From NCBI RefSeq assembly GCF_017356245.1, contig NZ_JAFMZZ010000001.1:1631698-1695697 (forward strand): a stretch of DNA of 64,000 nt, written 5' to 3'. The DNA is from Bordetella petrii. GTDB taxonomy: Bacteria; Pseudomonadota; Gammaproteobacteria; Burkholderiales; Burkholderiaceae_B. The notes below the pieces were generated by a model, which made no database searches, was not told where the DNA came from, and was given only the letters and a program-made list of their open reading frames with translations. Both the position numbers and the translations under genes were made by a program. Each line of letters starts with the position of its first letter. Within the stretch, counting starts at the first letter, position 1. This document shows positions 45,657 to 56,893 of the stretch, in pieces.

Positions 45657-46730
45657 ATGGAATGGCTCGATATTCTTGAAAGCCACGGTCAGGCCCTGCT
45701 GGGCCCGACGGTCTGGCTGGTGCTCTGGACGCTCGTCAAGATCGTCGTCATCGCGGTTCCCATCATCCTGTGCGTGGCCTATCTCACGTACTGGGAACGC
45801 AAGATGATCGGCTGGATGCACGTGCGCCTGGGCCCGACCCGCGTCGGCTTCCGCGGCCTGCTGCAGCCGTTCGCCGACGTGTTCAAGCTGCTCACCAAAG
45901 AAGTCGTGGTGCCCACGCAGGCCAACAAGGTGCTGTTCGTGGTGGCGCCGGTGGTCACCCTGATGCCGGCGCTGGCGGCCTGGGCGGTGGTGCCGTTCGG
46001 CCCCGAAGTCGTGCTGGCCAACGTCAATGCCGGCCTGCTGTACGTCATGGCCATCACCTCCATCGGCGTCTATGGCGTCATCGTGGCCGGCTGGGCGTCG
46101 AACTCCAAGTACGCGTTCCTGGGGGCGCTGCGCGCCTCGGCGCAGATGGTGTCGTACGAACTCGCCATCGGCTTCGTGCTGGTCACGGTGCTGCTGGTGT
46201 CGGGCAGCCTGAACATGTCCGAGATCGTGCTGGGCCAGACACGCGGCTGGTTCGCCGACCACGGCCTGACGTTCCTGTCCTGGAACTGGCTGCCGCTGCT
46301 GCCGCTGTTCGTCATCTACGTGATCTCGGCCGTGGCCGAAACCAACCGCCACCCGTTCGACGTGGTGGAAGGTGAATCCGAAATCGTGGCCGGCCACATG
46401 GTCGAATACTCGGGCATGGCCTTCGCGCTGTTCTTCCTGGGCGAATACGCCAACATGATCCTGCTGTCGTGCATGGCATCCATCATGTTCCTGGGCGGCT
46501 GGACTTCGCCGATCGACATCGCGCCGCTGAACTGGATCCCGGGCTGGATCTGGCTGGGCGTCAAGACATTCTTCGTGGTCTCGCTGTTCGTGTGGTTCCG
46601 TGCGTCGTTCCCGCGCTACCGCTACGACCAGATCATGCGTTTGGGCTGGAAGATATTCATCCCGCTGACCGGCGTGTGGCTGGTCGTGGTGGCGATCTGG
46701 ATGCAGACGCCCTGGAACATTTGGCGCTGA
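45657..46730 (+). CDS. nuoH: NADH-quinone oxidoreductase subunit H
   Basis: 357 residues, about 8 helices. [18 protein letters not shown] and EEVVPxxANK-like ([11 protein letters not shown]), plus [20 protein letters not shown], are the conserved quinone-entry loops. Start at 45657 follows the nuoG stop by one base; the longer frame inside nuoG is not used. Confidence 0.97.
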   Translation: MEWLDILESHGQALLGPTVWLVLWTLVKIVVIAVPIILCVAYLTYWERKMIGWMHVRLGPTRVGFRGLLQPFADVFKLLTKEVVVPTQANKVLFVVAPVVTLMPALAAWAVVPFGPEVVLANVNAGLLYVMAITSIGVYGVIVAGWASNSKYAFLGALRASAQMVSYELAIGFVLVTVLLVSGSLNMSEIVLGQTRGWFADHGLTFLSWNWLPLLPLFVIYVISAVAETNRHPFDVVEGESEIVAGHMVEYSGMAFALFFLGEYANMILLSCMASIMFLGGWTSPIDIAPLNWIPGWIWLGVKTFFVVSLFVWFRASFPRYRYDQIMRLGWKIFIPLTGVWLVVVAIWMQTPWNIWR

Positions 46731-46751
46731 CGCGCCAAGCTGAGGCAGGAT

Positions 46752-47240
46752 ATGGAAGCGATCAAAGATTTCTTCGGCAGCCTGATGCTGGCCGAACTGC
46801 TCAAGGGCATGCGCCTGACGGGCAAGTACTTCTTCAAGCGCAAGGTCACCTTGCGCTACCCGATGGAAAAAACGCCGACCTCGGCGCGCTTCCGCGGGCT
46901 GCACGCATTGCGCCGCTACCCCAACGGGGAAGAGCGCTGCATCGCCTGCAAGCTGTGCGAAGCCGTCTGCCCGGCGCTGGCCATCACCATCGAATCGGAC
47001 CAGCGCGACGACGGCACCCGCCGCACCACGCGCTACGACATCGATCTCACCAAGTGCATTTTCTGCGGCTTCTGTGAAGAAAGCTGCCCCGTGGACTCCA
47101 TCGTGGAAACCCATATCCACGAATACCACGGTGAAAAGCGCGGCGACCTCTACTTCACCAAAGACATGCTGCTCGCCGTGGGCGACCGCTACGAAGCCGA
47201 AATCGCCCGCCGCCGGGCCGAAGACGCGCCATACCGCTGA
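46752..47240 (+). CDS. nuoI: NADH-quinone oxidoreductase subunit I
   Basis: 162 residues with two ferredoxin motifs, [12 protein letters not shown] and [12 protein letters not shown], binding clusters N6a and N6b that pass electrons to N2 in NuoB. An amphipathic N-terminal helix (about 1-30) anchors it at the membrane. 21 bp after nuoH. Confidence 0.97.
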   Translation: MEAIKDFFGSLMLAELLKGMRLTGKYFFKRKVTLRYPMEKTPTSARFRGLHALRRYPNGEERCIACKLCEAVCPALAITIESDQRDDGTRRTTRYDIDLTKCIFCGFCEESCPVDSIVETHIHEYHGEKRGDLYFTKDMLLAVGDRYEAEIARRRAEDAPYR

Positions 47241-47257
47241 CGCCTAAGGTCTGATCC

Positions 47258-47905
47258 ATGACATTTACCACTGTCCTGTTCTACATATTGGCCGCCGTCC
47301 TGGTGATCGCCGCGTTCCGCGTCATCACCGCGCGCAGTCCCGTCACCGCCGTCCTGCACCTGATCCTGGCCTTCGCCAACGCCGCCATGCTCTGGATGCT
47401 GCTGGGCGCCGAATTCCTGGCCCTGCTGCTGGTGCTGGTGTACGTGGGCGCCGTTATGGTGCTGTTCCTGTTCGTGGTCATGATGCTCGACATCCGCATC
47501 GACACGCTGCGCCACGGGCTCAAGACTTATCTGCCGCTGGGCCTCATCATCGGCGCCGTGCTGGTGGTCGAGATGTCGTTCGTGCTGGGCGCCACCTGGC
47601 ACGGCGCCGGCCCGCAGGCGTCCATGGCCGCCGACTACAACAACACCCGCGCGCTGGGCGAGGCCATGTACACCCAGTACGTGTACGCCGTGGAAGTCGG
47701 CGCCGCGCTGCTGCTGGTGGGCATGATCGCCGCCATCTCGCTGACGCTGCGCCGCCGCCGCGACGCCAAGTACAACGATCCGGCCGCCGCGGTGCGCGTG
47801 CGCGCCAAAGACCGCTTCCGCCTGGTCAGCATGCCGGCGCAGAGCGACCGCGCCCAGGGCCGCGTGTCCACGCCGTCCGACGACGCCCAAGGAGAAAAAG
47901 AATGA
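47258..47905 (+). CDS. nuoJ: NADH-quinone oxidoreductase subunit J
   Basis: 215 residues, five predicted helices, with [41 protein letters not shown] as the conserved core including the pi-bulge-type third helix. The C-terminal 40 residues are polar and longer than in E. coli. Overlaps nuoK by 4 bp. Confidence 0.96.
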   Translation: MTFTTVLFYILAAVLVIAAFRVITARSPVTAVLHLILAFANAAMLWMLLGAEFLALLLVLVYVGAVMVLFLFVVMMLDIRIDTLRHGLKTYLPLGLIIGAVLVVEMSFVLGATWHGAGPQASMAADYNNTRALGEAMYTQYVYAVEVGAALLLVGMIAAISLTLRRRRDAKYNDPAAAVRVRAKDRFRLVSMPAQSDRAQGRVSTPSDDAQGEKE

Positions 47906-48210
47906 CGCTGACGCTGGCCCATTACCTGGTGCTGGGCGCGATCCTGTTCGCCATCGGCATCTTCGGCATCTTCCTGAACCGCCGCAACCTGATCATCCTG
48001 CTGATGTCCATCGAGCTCGTGCTGCTGGCCGTCAACATGAACTTCGTGGCGTTCTCCAGCTGGTTCGGCGACACCGCCGGCCAGGTGTTCGTGTTTTTCA
48101 TCCTGACGGTGGCGGCCGCTGAAGCCGCCATCGGGCTGGCGATTCTGGTGCTGCTGTTCCGCAACCTGAACACGATCAACGTTGACGAACTCGATCGCCT
48201 GAAGGGCTGA
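47902..48210 (+). CDS. nuoK: NADH-quinone oxidoreductase subunit K
   Basis: 102 residues, three helices, MrpC-like. Conserved glutamates: [13 protein letters not shown] and [13 protein letters not shown], which belong to the proton-transfer chain. ATGA overlap with nuoJ. Confidence 0.97.
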   Translation: MTLTLAHYLVLGAILFAIGIFGIFLNRRNLIILLMSIELVLLAVNMNFVAFSSWFGDTAGQVFVFFILTVAAAEAAIGLAILVLLFRNLNTINVDELDRLKG

Positions 48211-48227
48211 CGGGGTATTGGAAGAAA

Positions 48228-50248
<2,021 letters not shown>

Positions 50249-50252
<4 letters not shown>

Positions 50253-51751
50253 CGGCAAGCGACATGGCATCCAACACTTTTCCCTGGCTTACGCTTGCGA
50301 TCTTCGTACCGATCGTATTCGGCCTGCTGGTGCTGGCCCTGGGCCGCGATGACCGTCCCGGGCTGACGCGCGGCCTGTCGCTGGTGGGCGCGCTGGCCGG
50401 CTTCGTAGTCACCATTCCGCTGTACACCGGCTTCGACGCCTCGACGGCAGCCATGCAGTTCGTCGAAAAGGCATCCTGGATAGAGGCGTTCAACGTCAAC
50501 TACCACCTGGGCATCGACGGCATCTCGCTGTGGTTCGTGCTGCTGACCGCGTTCATCACCATCATCGTGGTGCTGGCCGGCTGGGAAGTCATCACCAGCC
50601 GCGTGGCGCAGTACATGGCCGCCTTCCTGATCCTGTCGGGCCTGATGGTGGGCGTGTTCGCGGCGCTCGACGGCCTGCTGTTCTACGTGTTCTTCGAGGC
50701 CACGCTGATCCCGATGTACATCATCATCGGCGTGTGGGGCGGCCCCAATCGGGTCTATGCGGCGTTCAAGTTCTTCCTGTACACGCTGCTGGGTTCGCTG
50801 CTCACCCTGGTGGCGTTCATCTATCTGTGGCATGCCTCGGGCGGCTCGTTCGACATCCAGACCTGGCACCAGGTCAAGCTGGGCTATACGCCGCAGGTGC
50901 TGATTTTCGTGGCGCTGCTGGCGGCTTTCGCGGTCAAGGTGCCGATGTGGCCGGTGCACACCTGGCTGCCCGACGCCCACGTCGAGGCGCCTACCGGCGG
51001 TTCGGTGGTGCTGGCGGCCATCATGCTGAAGCTGGGCGCCTACGGCTTCCTGCGCTTCTCGCTGCCCATCGCCCCCGATGCCTCGCACAGCCTGGCCGGC
51101 CTGATGATCGCGCTGTCGCTGATCGCCGTCATCTACATCGGCCTGGTCGCCATCGTCCAGGACGACATGAAGAAGCTGGTGGCGTATTCGTCGGTGGCGC
51201 ACATGGGCTTCGTCACCCTGGGCTTCTTCATCTTCAATACGGCCGGCGTCGAAGGCGCCATCGTGCAGATGATCTCGCACGGCTTCGTGTCGGGCGCCAT
51301 GTTCTTCTGCATCGGCGTGCTGTACGACCGCATGCATTCGCGGCGCATCGCCGACTACGGCGGCGTCATCAACGTCATGCCGCGCTTCGTCACGTTCTTC
51401 GTGCTGTTCTCCATGGCCAACAGCGGGCTGCCCGCCACCAGCGGTTTCGTGGGCGAGTTCATGGTCATCATGGGCGCCGTCGAACACAACTTCTGGATCG
51501 GCCTCTTGGCCGCGACGGCGTTGATCCTGGGCGCGTCGTATTCGCTGTGGATGGTCAAGCGCGTGGCGTTCGGCGACATCGCCAACGACCAGGTGCGCCA
51601 ACTCACCGACGTCAACCGCCGTGAATTCCTGATCCTGGGCGTGATGGCCATTGCGGTGTTGTACATGGGTATCTATCCCAAGCCCTTTACCGACGTCATG
51701 CATGCCTCGGTTCAGGCCCTGCTGCAACACGTTGCCGTCTCGAAACTGTAA
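50249..51751 (+). CDS. nuoM: NADH-quinone oxidoreductase subunit M
   Basis: 500 residues, antiporter-like proton pump. FYVFFEATLIPMYIIIGVWGG holds the key glutamate and KVPMWPVHTWLPDAHVEAPTGGSVVLA the lysine region. The ATG at 50249 overlaps the nuoL stop (ATGA); an internal ATG at 50264 is an alternative. Confidence 0.96.
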
Positions 51752-51760
51752 GACTGAACC

Positions 51761-53245
51761 ATGATGCAATCTCACATCGATTTCGCCCTGGCCACACCCG
51801 AGATCCTGTTGCTGGTTTTCGGTCTGGCTATCCTGCTCATCGACGCGGTCAGCAGCCACCCCGAGCGCAAGCCCACGTTCATCCTGACCATGCTGGCGCT
51901 GGGCGTGCTGGTGGTCGTGTCGCTGGTGCAATGGAACAGCGGCGCCGTCGGCCGCACCTTCAACGGCCTGTATGTCGCCGACAACCTGTCGCACCTGCTC
52001 AAGGTGGCGTCGTACATCGCCGTGGCGGTCACGCTGATCTACGGCCGGGTCTATGCGCAGGCGCGCGACATGCTTCGCGGCGGCGAACTGTACGTGCTGA
52101 CGCTGATGGCCCTGCTTGGCCAGATGGTCATGATCTCGGCGGGCAACCTGATCAGCATCTACCTGGGCCTGGAACTGATGTCGCTGGCCCTGTACGCCCT
52201 GATCGCCCTGCGCCGCGACGACGTGGTGGCCACCGAGGCCGCCATGAAGTACTTCGTGCTGGGCGCGCTGGCCTCGGGCTTCCTGCTGTACGGCATGTCC
52301 ATGGTGTACGGCGCCACGGGGCAGCTCGACATCGCCGAGATTTCCAAGGTGGTCGCGGCCGGGCAGCAGAAGGAACTGGCGCTGGTGTTCGGCGTGGTGT
52401 TCCTGGTGGCCGGCCTGGCGTTCAAGCTGGGCGCGGTGCCGTTCCACATGTGGGTGCCCGACGTCTACCAGGGCTCGCCCACCGCGGTTACCCTGATCCT
52501 GGGCGCGGCGCCGAAGCTGGCCGCCTTCGCCATCACGCTGCGCCTGCTGGTCGAAGGCCTGCACGGCCTGGCGGCCGACTGGCAGCCCATGCTGATGATC
52601 CTGGCGGTACTGTCGCTGGCCATCGGCAACCTGACGGCCATTGCGCAAACCAACTTCAAGCGCATGCTGGCGTATTCCACCATTTCGCACGTGGGCTTCG
52701 TGCTGCTGGGCCTGATGTCCGGCGCGGTGGCGGGCAGGCCGGACGCCTCGGCCCAAGCCTACGGCTCGGCGCTGTTCTACATGCTGGTCTATGTGCTGAC
52801 CACGCTGGGCACTTTCGGCATGATCCTGCTGCTGTCGCGCCAGGGTTTCGAGTGCGAGCAGATCGACGACCTGAAGGGCCTGAACCGCCGCAGCCCCTGG
52901 CACGCCGCCATCCTGCTGCTGCTGATGTTCTCGCTGACCGGCATTCCTCCCATGGTGGGGTTCTATGCCAAGCTGGCGGTGCTGCAGGTGCTGATCGACG
53001 CCGGCCATGTGGCGCTGGCGGTGGTCGCGGTGCTGTTCTCGCTGATTGGCGCGTTCTACTACCTGCGTGTGGTCAAGGTGGTGTACTTCGACGAGCCGGT
53101 GGCCGAAGTCGGCGCGGTGTCTGCATCGTGCGGCCAGCGCGGGGTGCTGTCGCTGAACGGCGCACTGATCCTGGTGCTGGGCATCCTGCCGGGCGGCCTG
53201 ATGGCCCTTTGCGTGCACGCCATCCAGACCTCGCTGGGCCTGTAG
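51761..53245 (+). CDS. nuoN: NADH-quinone oxidoreductase subunit N
   Basis: 494 residues, third antiporter-like subunit. [17 protein letters not shown] contains the conserved glutamate and [22 protein letters not shown] the lysine motif. It closes the 14-gene complex I set; every subunit gene A to N is present and intact. Confidence 0.96.
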   Translation: MMQSHIDFALATPEILLLVFGLAILLIDAVSSHPERKPTFILTMLALGVLVVVSLVQWNSGAVGRTFNGLYVADNLSHLLKVASYIAVAVTLIYGRVYAQARDMLRGGELYVLTLMALLGQMVMISAGNLISIYLGLELMSLALYALIALRRDDVVATEAAMKYFVLGALASGFLLYGMSMVYGATGQLDIAEISKVVAAGQQKELALVFGVVFLVAGLAFKLGAVPFHMWVPDVYQGSPTAVTLILGAAPKLAAFAITLRLLVEGLHGLAADWQPMLMILAVLSLAIGNLTAIAQTNFKRMLAYSTISHVGFVLLGLMSGAVAGRPDASAQAYGSALFYMLVYVLTTLGTFGMILLLSRQGFECEQIDDLKGLNRRSPWHAAILLLLMFSLTGIPPMVGFYAKLAVLQVLIDAGHVALAVVAVLFSLIGAFYYLRVVKVVYFDEPVAEVGAVSASCGQRGVLSLNGALILVLGILPGGLMALCVHAIQTSLGL

Positions 53246-53258
53246 CAGGGCAGGGGGC

Positions 53259-53582
53259 ATGAACCAGACTCTTGCCGTCTGGCTGCTGATCGCGCTGGCG
53301 CTGGTCAGCGCCAACCTGCCGTTCCTGACCGAACGCGTGCTGGCCGTGCTGCCCTGGAAACGGGCAGGCGCGGCCAAGCCGTTCTGGCTGCGCCTGCTGG
53401 AACTGCTGGCGTACTACGGGCTGGTCATCGCCCTGGGCTTCGCCTTCGAGGCCGCGCTGGGCAACCCGTTCAAGCAGGGCTGGGAGTTCTACGCCATTAC
53501 CCTCAGCCTGTACCTGGTGCTGGGGTATCCCGGCTTTGTCTACCGCTATTTGTTCAAGCGCCATCCCTCTTTGCGAAGCTGA
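53259..53582 (+). CDS. DUF2818 membrane protein
   Basis: 107 residues with three predicted helices (about 5-25, 45-68, 80-98) and the family end GYPGFVYRYLFKRH. DUF2818 genes follow nuoN in many betaproteobacteria, so a role in complex I assembly or stability is often supposed but unproven. It starts 13 bp after nuoN and shares its transcript, which ends at the terminator 53594-53623. Confidence 0.88.
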   Translation: MNQTLAVWLLIALALVSANLPFLTERVLAVLPWKRAGAAKPFWLRLLELLAYYGLVIALGFAFEAALGNPFKQGWEFYAITLSLYLVLGYPGFVYRYLFKRHPSLRS

Positions 53583-53593
53583 AACTGCTTCGG

Positions 53594-53623
53594 AAAAAGC
53601 GCCTGCCACGCCAGGCGCTTTTT
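53594..53623 (+). terminator. Rho-independent terminator of nuo operon
   Basis: AAAAAGCGCCTG and CAGGCGCTTTTT pair perfectly over 12 bp around a CCACGC loop, giving a GC stem followed by five T, then GCTTTTT. Strong intrinsic terminator 11 bp past the DUF2818 stop. Confidence 0.9.
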
Positions 53624-53708
53624 GCTTTTTAAGCGTTGTAATTCAGGGATTTGGCCGTTTATTCAGGCAATTGTCAGCTCTTCAGTAGAGAATCTAGCCC
53701 GATCAAAA

Positions 53709-53728
53709 AATAAGAATCGTTGCTATTT
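53709..53728 (+). promoter_or_regulatory. Fur-box-like sequence upstream of TonB receptor
   Basis: AATAAGAATCGTTGCTATTT shows the imperfect dyad of A/T-rich hexamers typical of Fur boxes, 20 bp before the ribosome-binding site. Iron repression of the receptor gene is inferred. Confidence 0.5.
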
Positions 53729-53748
53729 TCATTTTTGGAGAGGCTGTC

Positions 53749-55998
53749 TTGAAAGCACCGGAGTCGTACTCGATGAATTCCCTGGCCTCGTCGCTTGCCG
53801 CGGCGATGGTCGTTCCCGCCTTCTGCCTGGCGCCGCAGGCCGCCGCGCAGTCGAATGTGCCGCAATTGACGCCGGTGCAGGTTGAAGGGGAGTCGTCGCC
53901 GTATGACGTGCCGGTGTCCCAATCGCTGAAAATGACCGCGCCCTTGCTGGACACCCCGCGTACGGTGCAGGTGGTGCCCCAGCAAGTCATCCAGGACCAG
54001 GCCGCCACGTCGCTGCAAGATGTGCTGCGCAATTCGCCGGGCATCACCATGGGGGCCGGGGAAGGCGGGCGGCCCGGCGGCGACCTGCCGATCATCCGCG
54101 GCCAGAATTCGGCCGGCAGCATCTTCGTGGACGGCGTGCGCGACACCAGCACCCAGACCCGGGATACGTTCAACCTGGAGCAGGTGGAAATCATCAAGGG
54201 CCCGGATTCGGTGTATTCCGGGCGCGGCGGCGCCGGCGGCAGCATCAATCTAGTCACCAAGAAGCCCAAGGGGCACGATTTTGCCGAAGGCACGGTGCAG
54301 GTGGGCACCGACAACAACTATCGCGCCACGGCCGACGGCAACTGGCGCCTGGGCGACCAGGCCGCTTTCCGCCTGAACCTGATGGGCAACAAGGGCGATG
54401 TGCCGGGCCGCGACAGCGCGGTGGATTTCGAGCGCTGGGGCGTGGCGCCTTCGCTGATGCTGGGGCTGGGCACGCCCACCCGCATTACGCTGAGCTTCCA
54501 GCACTACCAGGACGACAGCATGCCCGATTACTCGATTCCGTACGATCCGGAATCGGGCCAGCCCGTCACCGAAACCCGCGGCGTCAGCCGCAAGACGTTC
54601 TACGGCCTGACCGGGCGCGACTTCATGAAGCAGCGCGACGACACCGGCACCCTGGACATCCAGCACGATTTTTCCGACACGCTGCAGCTGCGCAACGTGA
54701 CGCGCTATACCCGCGCCACCATGGACTACGCGGCCACCAACCCCGATGACAGCAAGGGCAATGTGGTCAACGGCCTGGTGTACCGCGGGCTGAAATCCGG
54801 CTATTTCGCGACCAAGACCTTCACCAACCAGACTGACCTGACGGGCGATTTCGAGACCGGCAGCCTGAAGCACAGCTTCGACCTGGGCTTCGAGTACACC
54901 AACGTGGTGCAGGACAAGGACGGCTACAACGAGCTGGGCAAACCCGGAGGAAACAGCACCAATTGCTCGAATGCGCCGCTGGCGGGATCGGCATGGTGCA
55001 CCTCGCTGTGGGACGCCGACCCGCACACCTACTACCCGGGCCGCCTGGAGCGCAAGGACGATCCGGCCACGTACACGACCAACACCATGGCCCTGTACGG
55101 CTTCGACACCATCAAGCTCAACGAACAGTGGCAGGCCAGCGTGGGGCTGCGCTGGGACAACTACAAGATCAGCGGCAAGAACATCGCCCCGGGCCGCGGC
55201 GCGCCGGCGGGCTCGCCGCATTACGACGCCGACCGCGAAGACAACCTGTTCAACTACCAGCTGGGCCTGGCCTACAAGCCGCTGCCCAACGGCACCATCT
55301 ACGCCACCTACGGAACGTCGTCGACGCCGTCGGCGGTAGCCGGCAACAACGTGAACGACGTCGTCACCAACGACAGCGCCGACCTGGAACCCGAAAAGAG
55401 CCGCACCGTCGAGGTGGGCACCAAGTGGCAGGTGTTCGACAACCGCCTGATGCTGTCGGCCGCGCTGTTCCAGGACATCCGCAAGAACACCAGCGTGGAG
55501 ATTTCGGACGGCGAAACGGCCCAGGTGGGCAAGGCCAAGGTGCGCGGGCTTGAACTGGGCTTCTCGGGCAGCATCACGCCCAAGTGGAACGTGTACGGCG
55601 GCTATACCTTCATGGACAGCGAGCTGGTGGAAGGCGCGTTCGACAGCGGTGCGGTGGGGCAGGACCTACCCAACACCCCGCGCAACGCCTTCAGCCTGTG
55701 GACCACCTACAAGATGCTGCCGCAGCTGACGGTGGGCGGCGGCGCCTACTACGTGGACAAGGTGTACGGCAACGCCGATGACGGCCACAATGCCGACGGC
55801 ACGCCCAAGTCGCGCTGGGTGCCTTCGTACTGGCGCTTCGACGCGATGGCGGCGTATGAGTTCAACGACCACGTCACCGCGCAGCTGAACGTCATCAACC
55901 TGTTCGACAAGACGTACTACACCAAGGCTTACGGCGCGCACTATGCCGCGCTGGGCACGGGCCGCGCGGCGCTGCTGTCGCTGAACGTGAAGTACTGA
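53749..55998 (+). CDS. TonB-dependent siderophore receptor
   Basis: 749 residues from a TTG start, chosen because GGAGAGG stands at the right distance upstream; the next ATG (53773) has no ribosome-binding site. After a signal peptide (to about residue 34, AAAQ) come a TonB-box-like stretch, the plug (TPRTVQVVPQQVIQDQ, RNSPGITMGAGEG, FVDGVRDTSTQTRDTFNLEQVEIIKGPDSVYSGRGGAGGSINLVTK region) and a 22-strand barrel ending LLSLNVKY. There is no N-terminal STN signalling domain. It should import a ferric, probably catecholate, siderophore. I recall bfrD/bfrE-type receptors after nuoN in Bordetella; the exact orthology is not proven here. Confidence 0.9.
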   Translation: MKAPESYSMNSLASSLAAAMVVPAFCLAPQAAAQSNVPQLTPVQVEGESSPYDVPVSQSLKMTAPLLDTPRTVQVVPQQVIQDQAATSLQDVLRNSPGITMGAGEGGRPGGDLPIIRGQNSAGSIFVDGVRDTSTQTRDTFNLEQVEIIKGPDSVYSGRGGAGGSINLVTKKPKGHDFAEGTVQVGTDNNYRATADGNWRLGDQAAFRLNLMGNKGDVPGRDSAVDFERWGVAPSLMLGLGTPTRITLSFQHYQDDSMPDYSIPYDPESGQPVTETRGVSRKTFYGLTGRDFMKQRDDTGTLDIQHDFSDTLQLRNVTRYTRATMDYAATNPDDSKGNVVNGLVYRGLKSGYFATKTFTNQTDLTGDFETGSLKHSFDLGFEYTNVVQDKDGYNELGKPGGNSTNCSNAPLAGSAWCTSLWDADPHTYYPGRLERKDDPATYTTNTMALYGFDTIKLNEQWQASVGLRWDNYKISGKNIAPGRGAPAGSPHYDADREDNLFNYQLGLAYKPLPNGTIYATYGTSSTPSAVAGNNVNDVVTNDSADLEPEKSRTVEVGTKWQVFDNRLMLSAALFQDIRKNTSVEISDGETAQVGKAKVRGLELGFSGSITPKWNVYGGYTFMDSELVEGAFDSGAVGQDLPNTPRNAFSLWTTYKMLPQLTVGGGAYYVDKVYGNADDGHNADGTPKSRWVPSYWRFDAMAAYEFNDHVTAQLNVINLFDKTYYTKAYGAHYAALGTGRAALLSLNVKY

Positions 55999-56856
55999 TC
56001 AGCCTTCGAACCAGTTCAGCACGCCGTCCAGCCCGGTGACGTTCAGGGCGTACGGCGTCTGTTGCCGCACGATGGGCTTGGCGCGGTAGGCAACCGCGTA
56101 GCGGGCCGCGCCCAGCATTTTCAGGTCGTTGGCACCGTCGCCCAGGGCGATGGTTTGCTCGGGCGTGGCGCCGTGGGCCTGCGCGAAGGCGCGCAGGTGC
56201 GCCAGCTTGGCATCGGCGTCGAGGATATCGCCCAGCACCTTGCCGGTGAGCACGCCATCGCGGATTTCCAGCGTATTGGCGTGCGCGCTGTCGAGCTGCA
56301 GCCGTTCGCGCAGCCGCTCGGTGAAGAACGTGAAACCGCCGGACACCAGCAGCACCTTCAGGCCCGCGGCGCGAGCCGTGGAGACCAGGCGTTCGGCGCC
56401 CGGGTTCAGGCGCAGCTTGTCGGCATACACCTGTTCCAGCGCGGCCGCCGGCGTGCCGGCCAGCAATGCCACGCGGCGCCGCAGGCTTTCGGCGAAGTCC
56501 TTGATTTCGCCGCGCATGGCGGCTTCGGTGATTTCGGCCACTTTCGGCTTTACGCCCGCCACGCCCGCGATCTCGTCGATGCATTCGATGTTGATCAGCG
56601 TGGAATCCATGTCCATCGCCAATACCCTGCATTGCGACAGGCGCGCGCCGGCCGGCACGAAGGCGGTGTCGACGCCATGCTGTTCGCCCCAGGCCGTGAC
56701 CTGCGCGCGCAGTGCGTCATCCTGGCCGACGTCGAGCAGCCGGGCCGCCGTGGCGCCGAGCTGCATGACGCCCTGGGCCTGGGCCAGGGCGGCGAGCTGC
56801 TCGGTCTGGGCGGCGCTCAGGGCGGGGGACTGGATGACGAGATGGTGCGTGGACAT
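55999..56856 (-). CDS. serB: Phosphoserine phosphatase
   Basis: 285 residues. The HAD catalytic motif is AMDMDSTLI with D82 and D84; motif II SGGFTFF, motif III lysine and motif IV GDGANDLKML follow. The N-terminal 75 residues form an ACT-like regulatory part as in other proteobacterial SerB. It completes serine synthesis from 3-phosphoserine. The stop abuts the TonB receptor stop with no bases between, and it lies 37 bp after mfd on the same strand. Confidence 0.95.
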   Translation of the reverse strand: MSTHHLVIQSPALSAAQTEQLAALAQAQGVMQLGATAARLLDVGQDDALRAQVTAWGEQHGVDTAFVPAGARLSQCRVLAMDMDSTLINIECIDEIAGVAGVKPKVAEITEAAMRGEIKDFAESLRRRVALLAGTPAAALEQVYADKLRLNPGAERLVSTARAAGLKVLLVSGGFTFFTERLRERLQLDSAHANTLEIRDGVLTGKVLGDILDADAKLAHLRAFAQAHGATPEQTIALGDGANDLKMLGAARYAVAYRAKPIVRQQTPYALNVTGLDGVLNWFEG

Positions 56857-56893
56857 GTAGAGGCGGGAGTAATGAGCCGGGATCGGCGGGATA

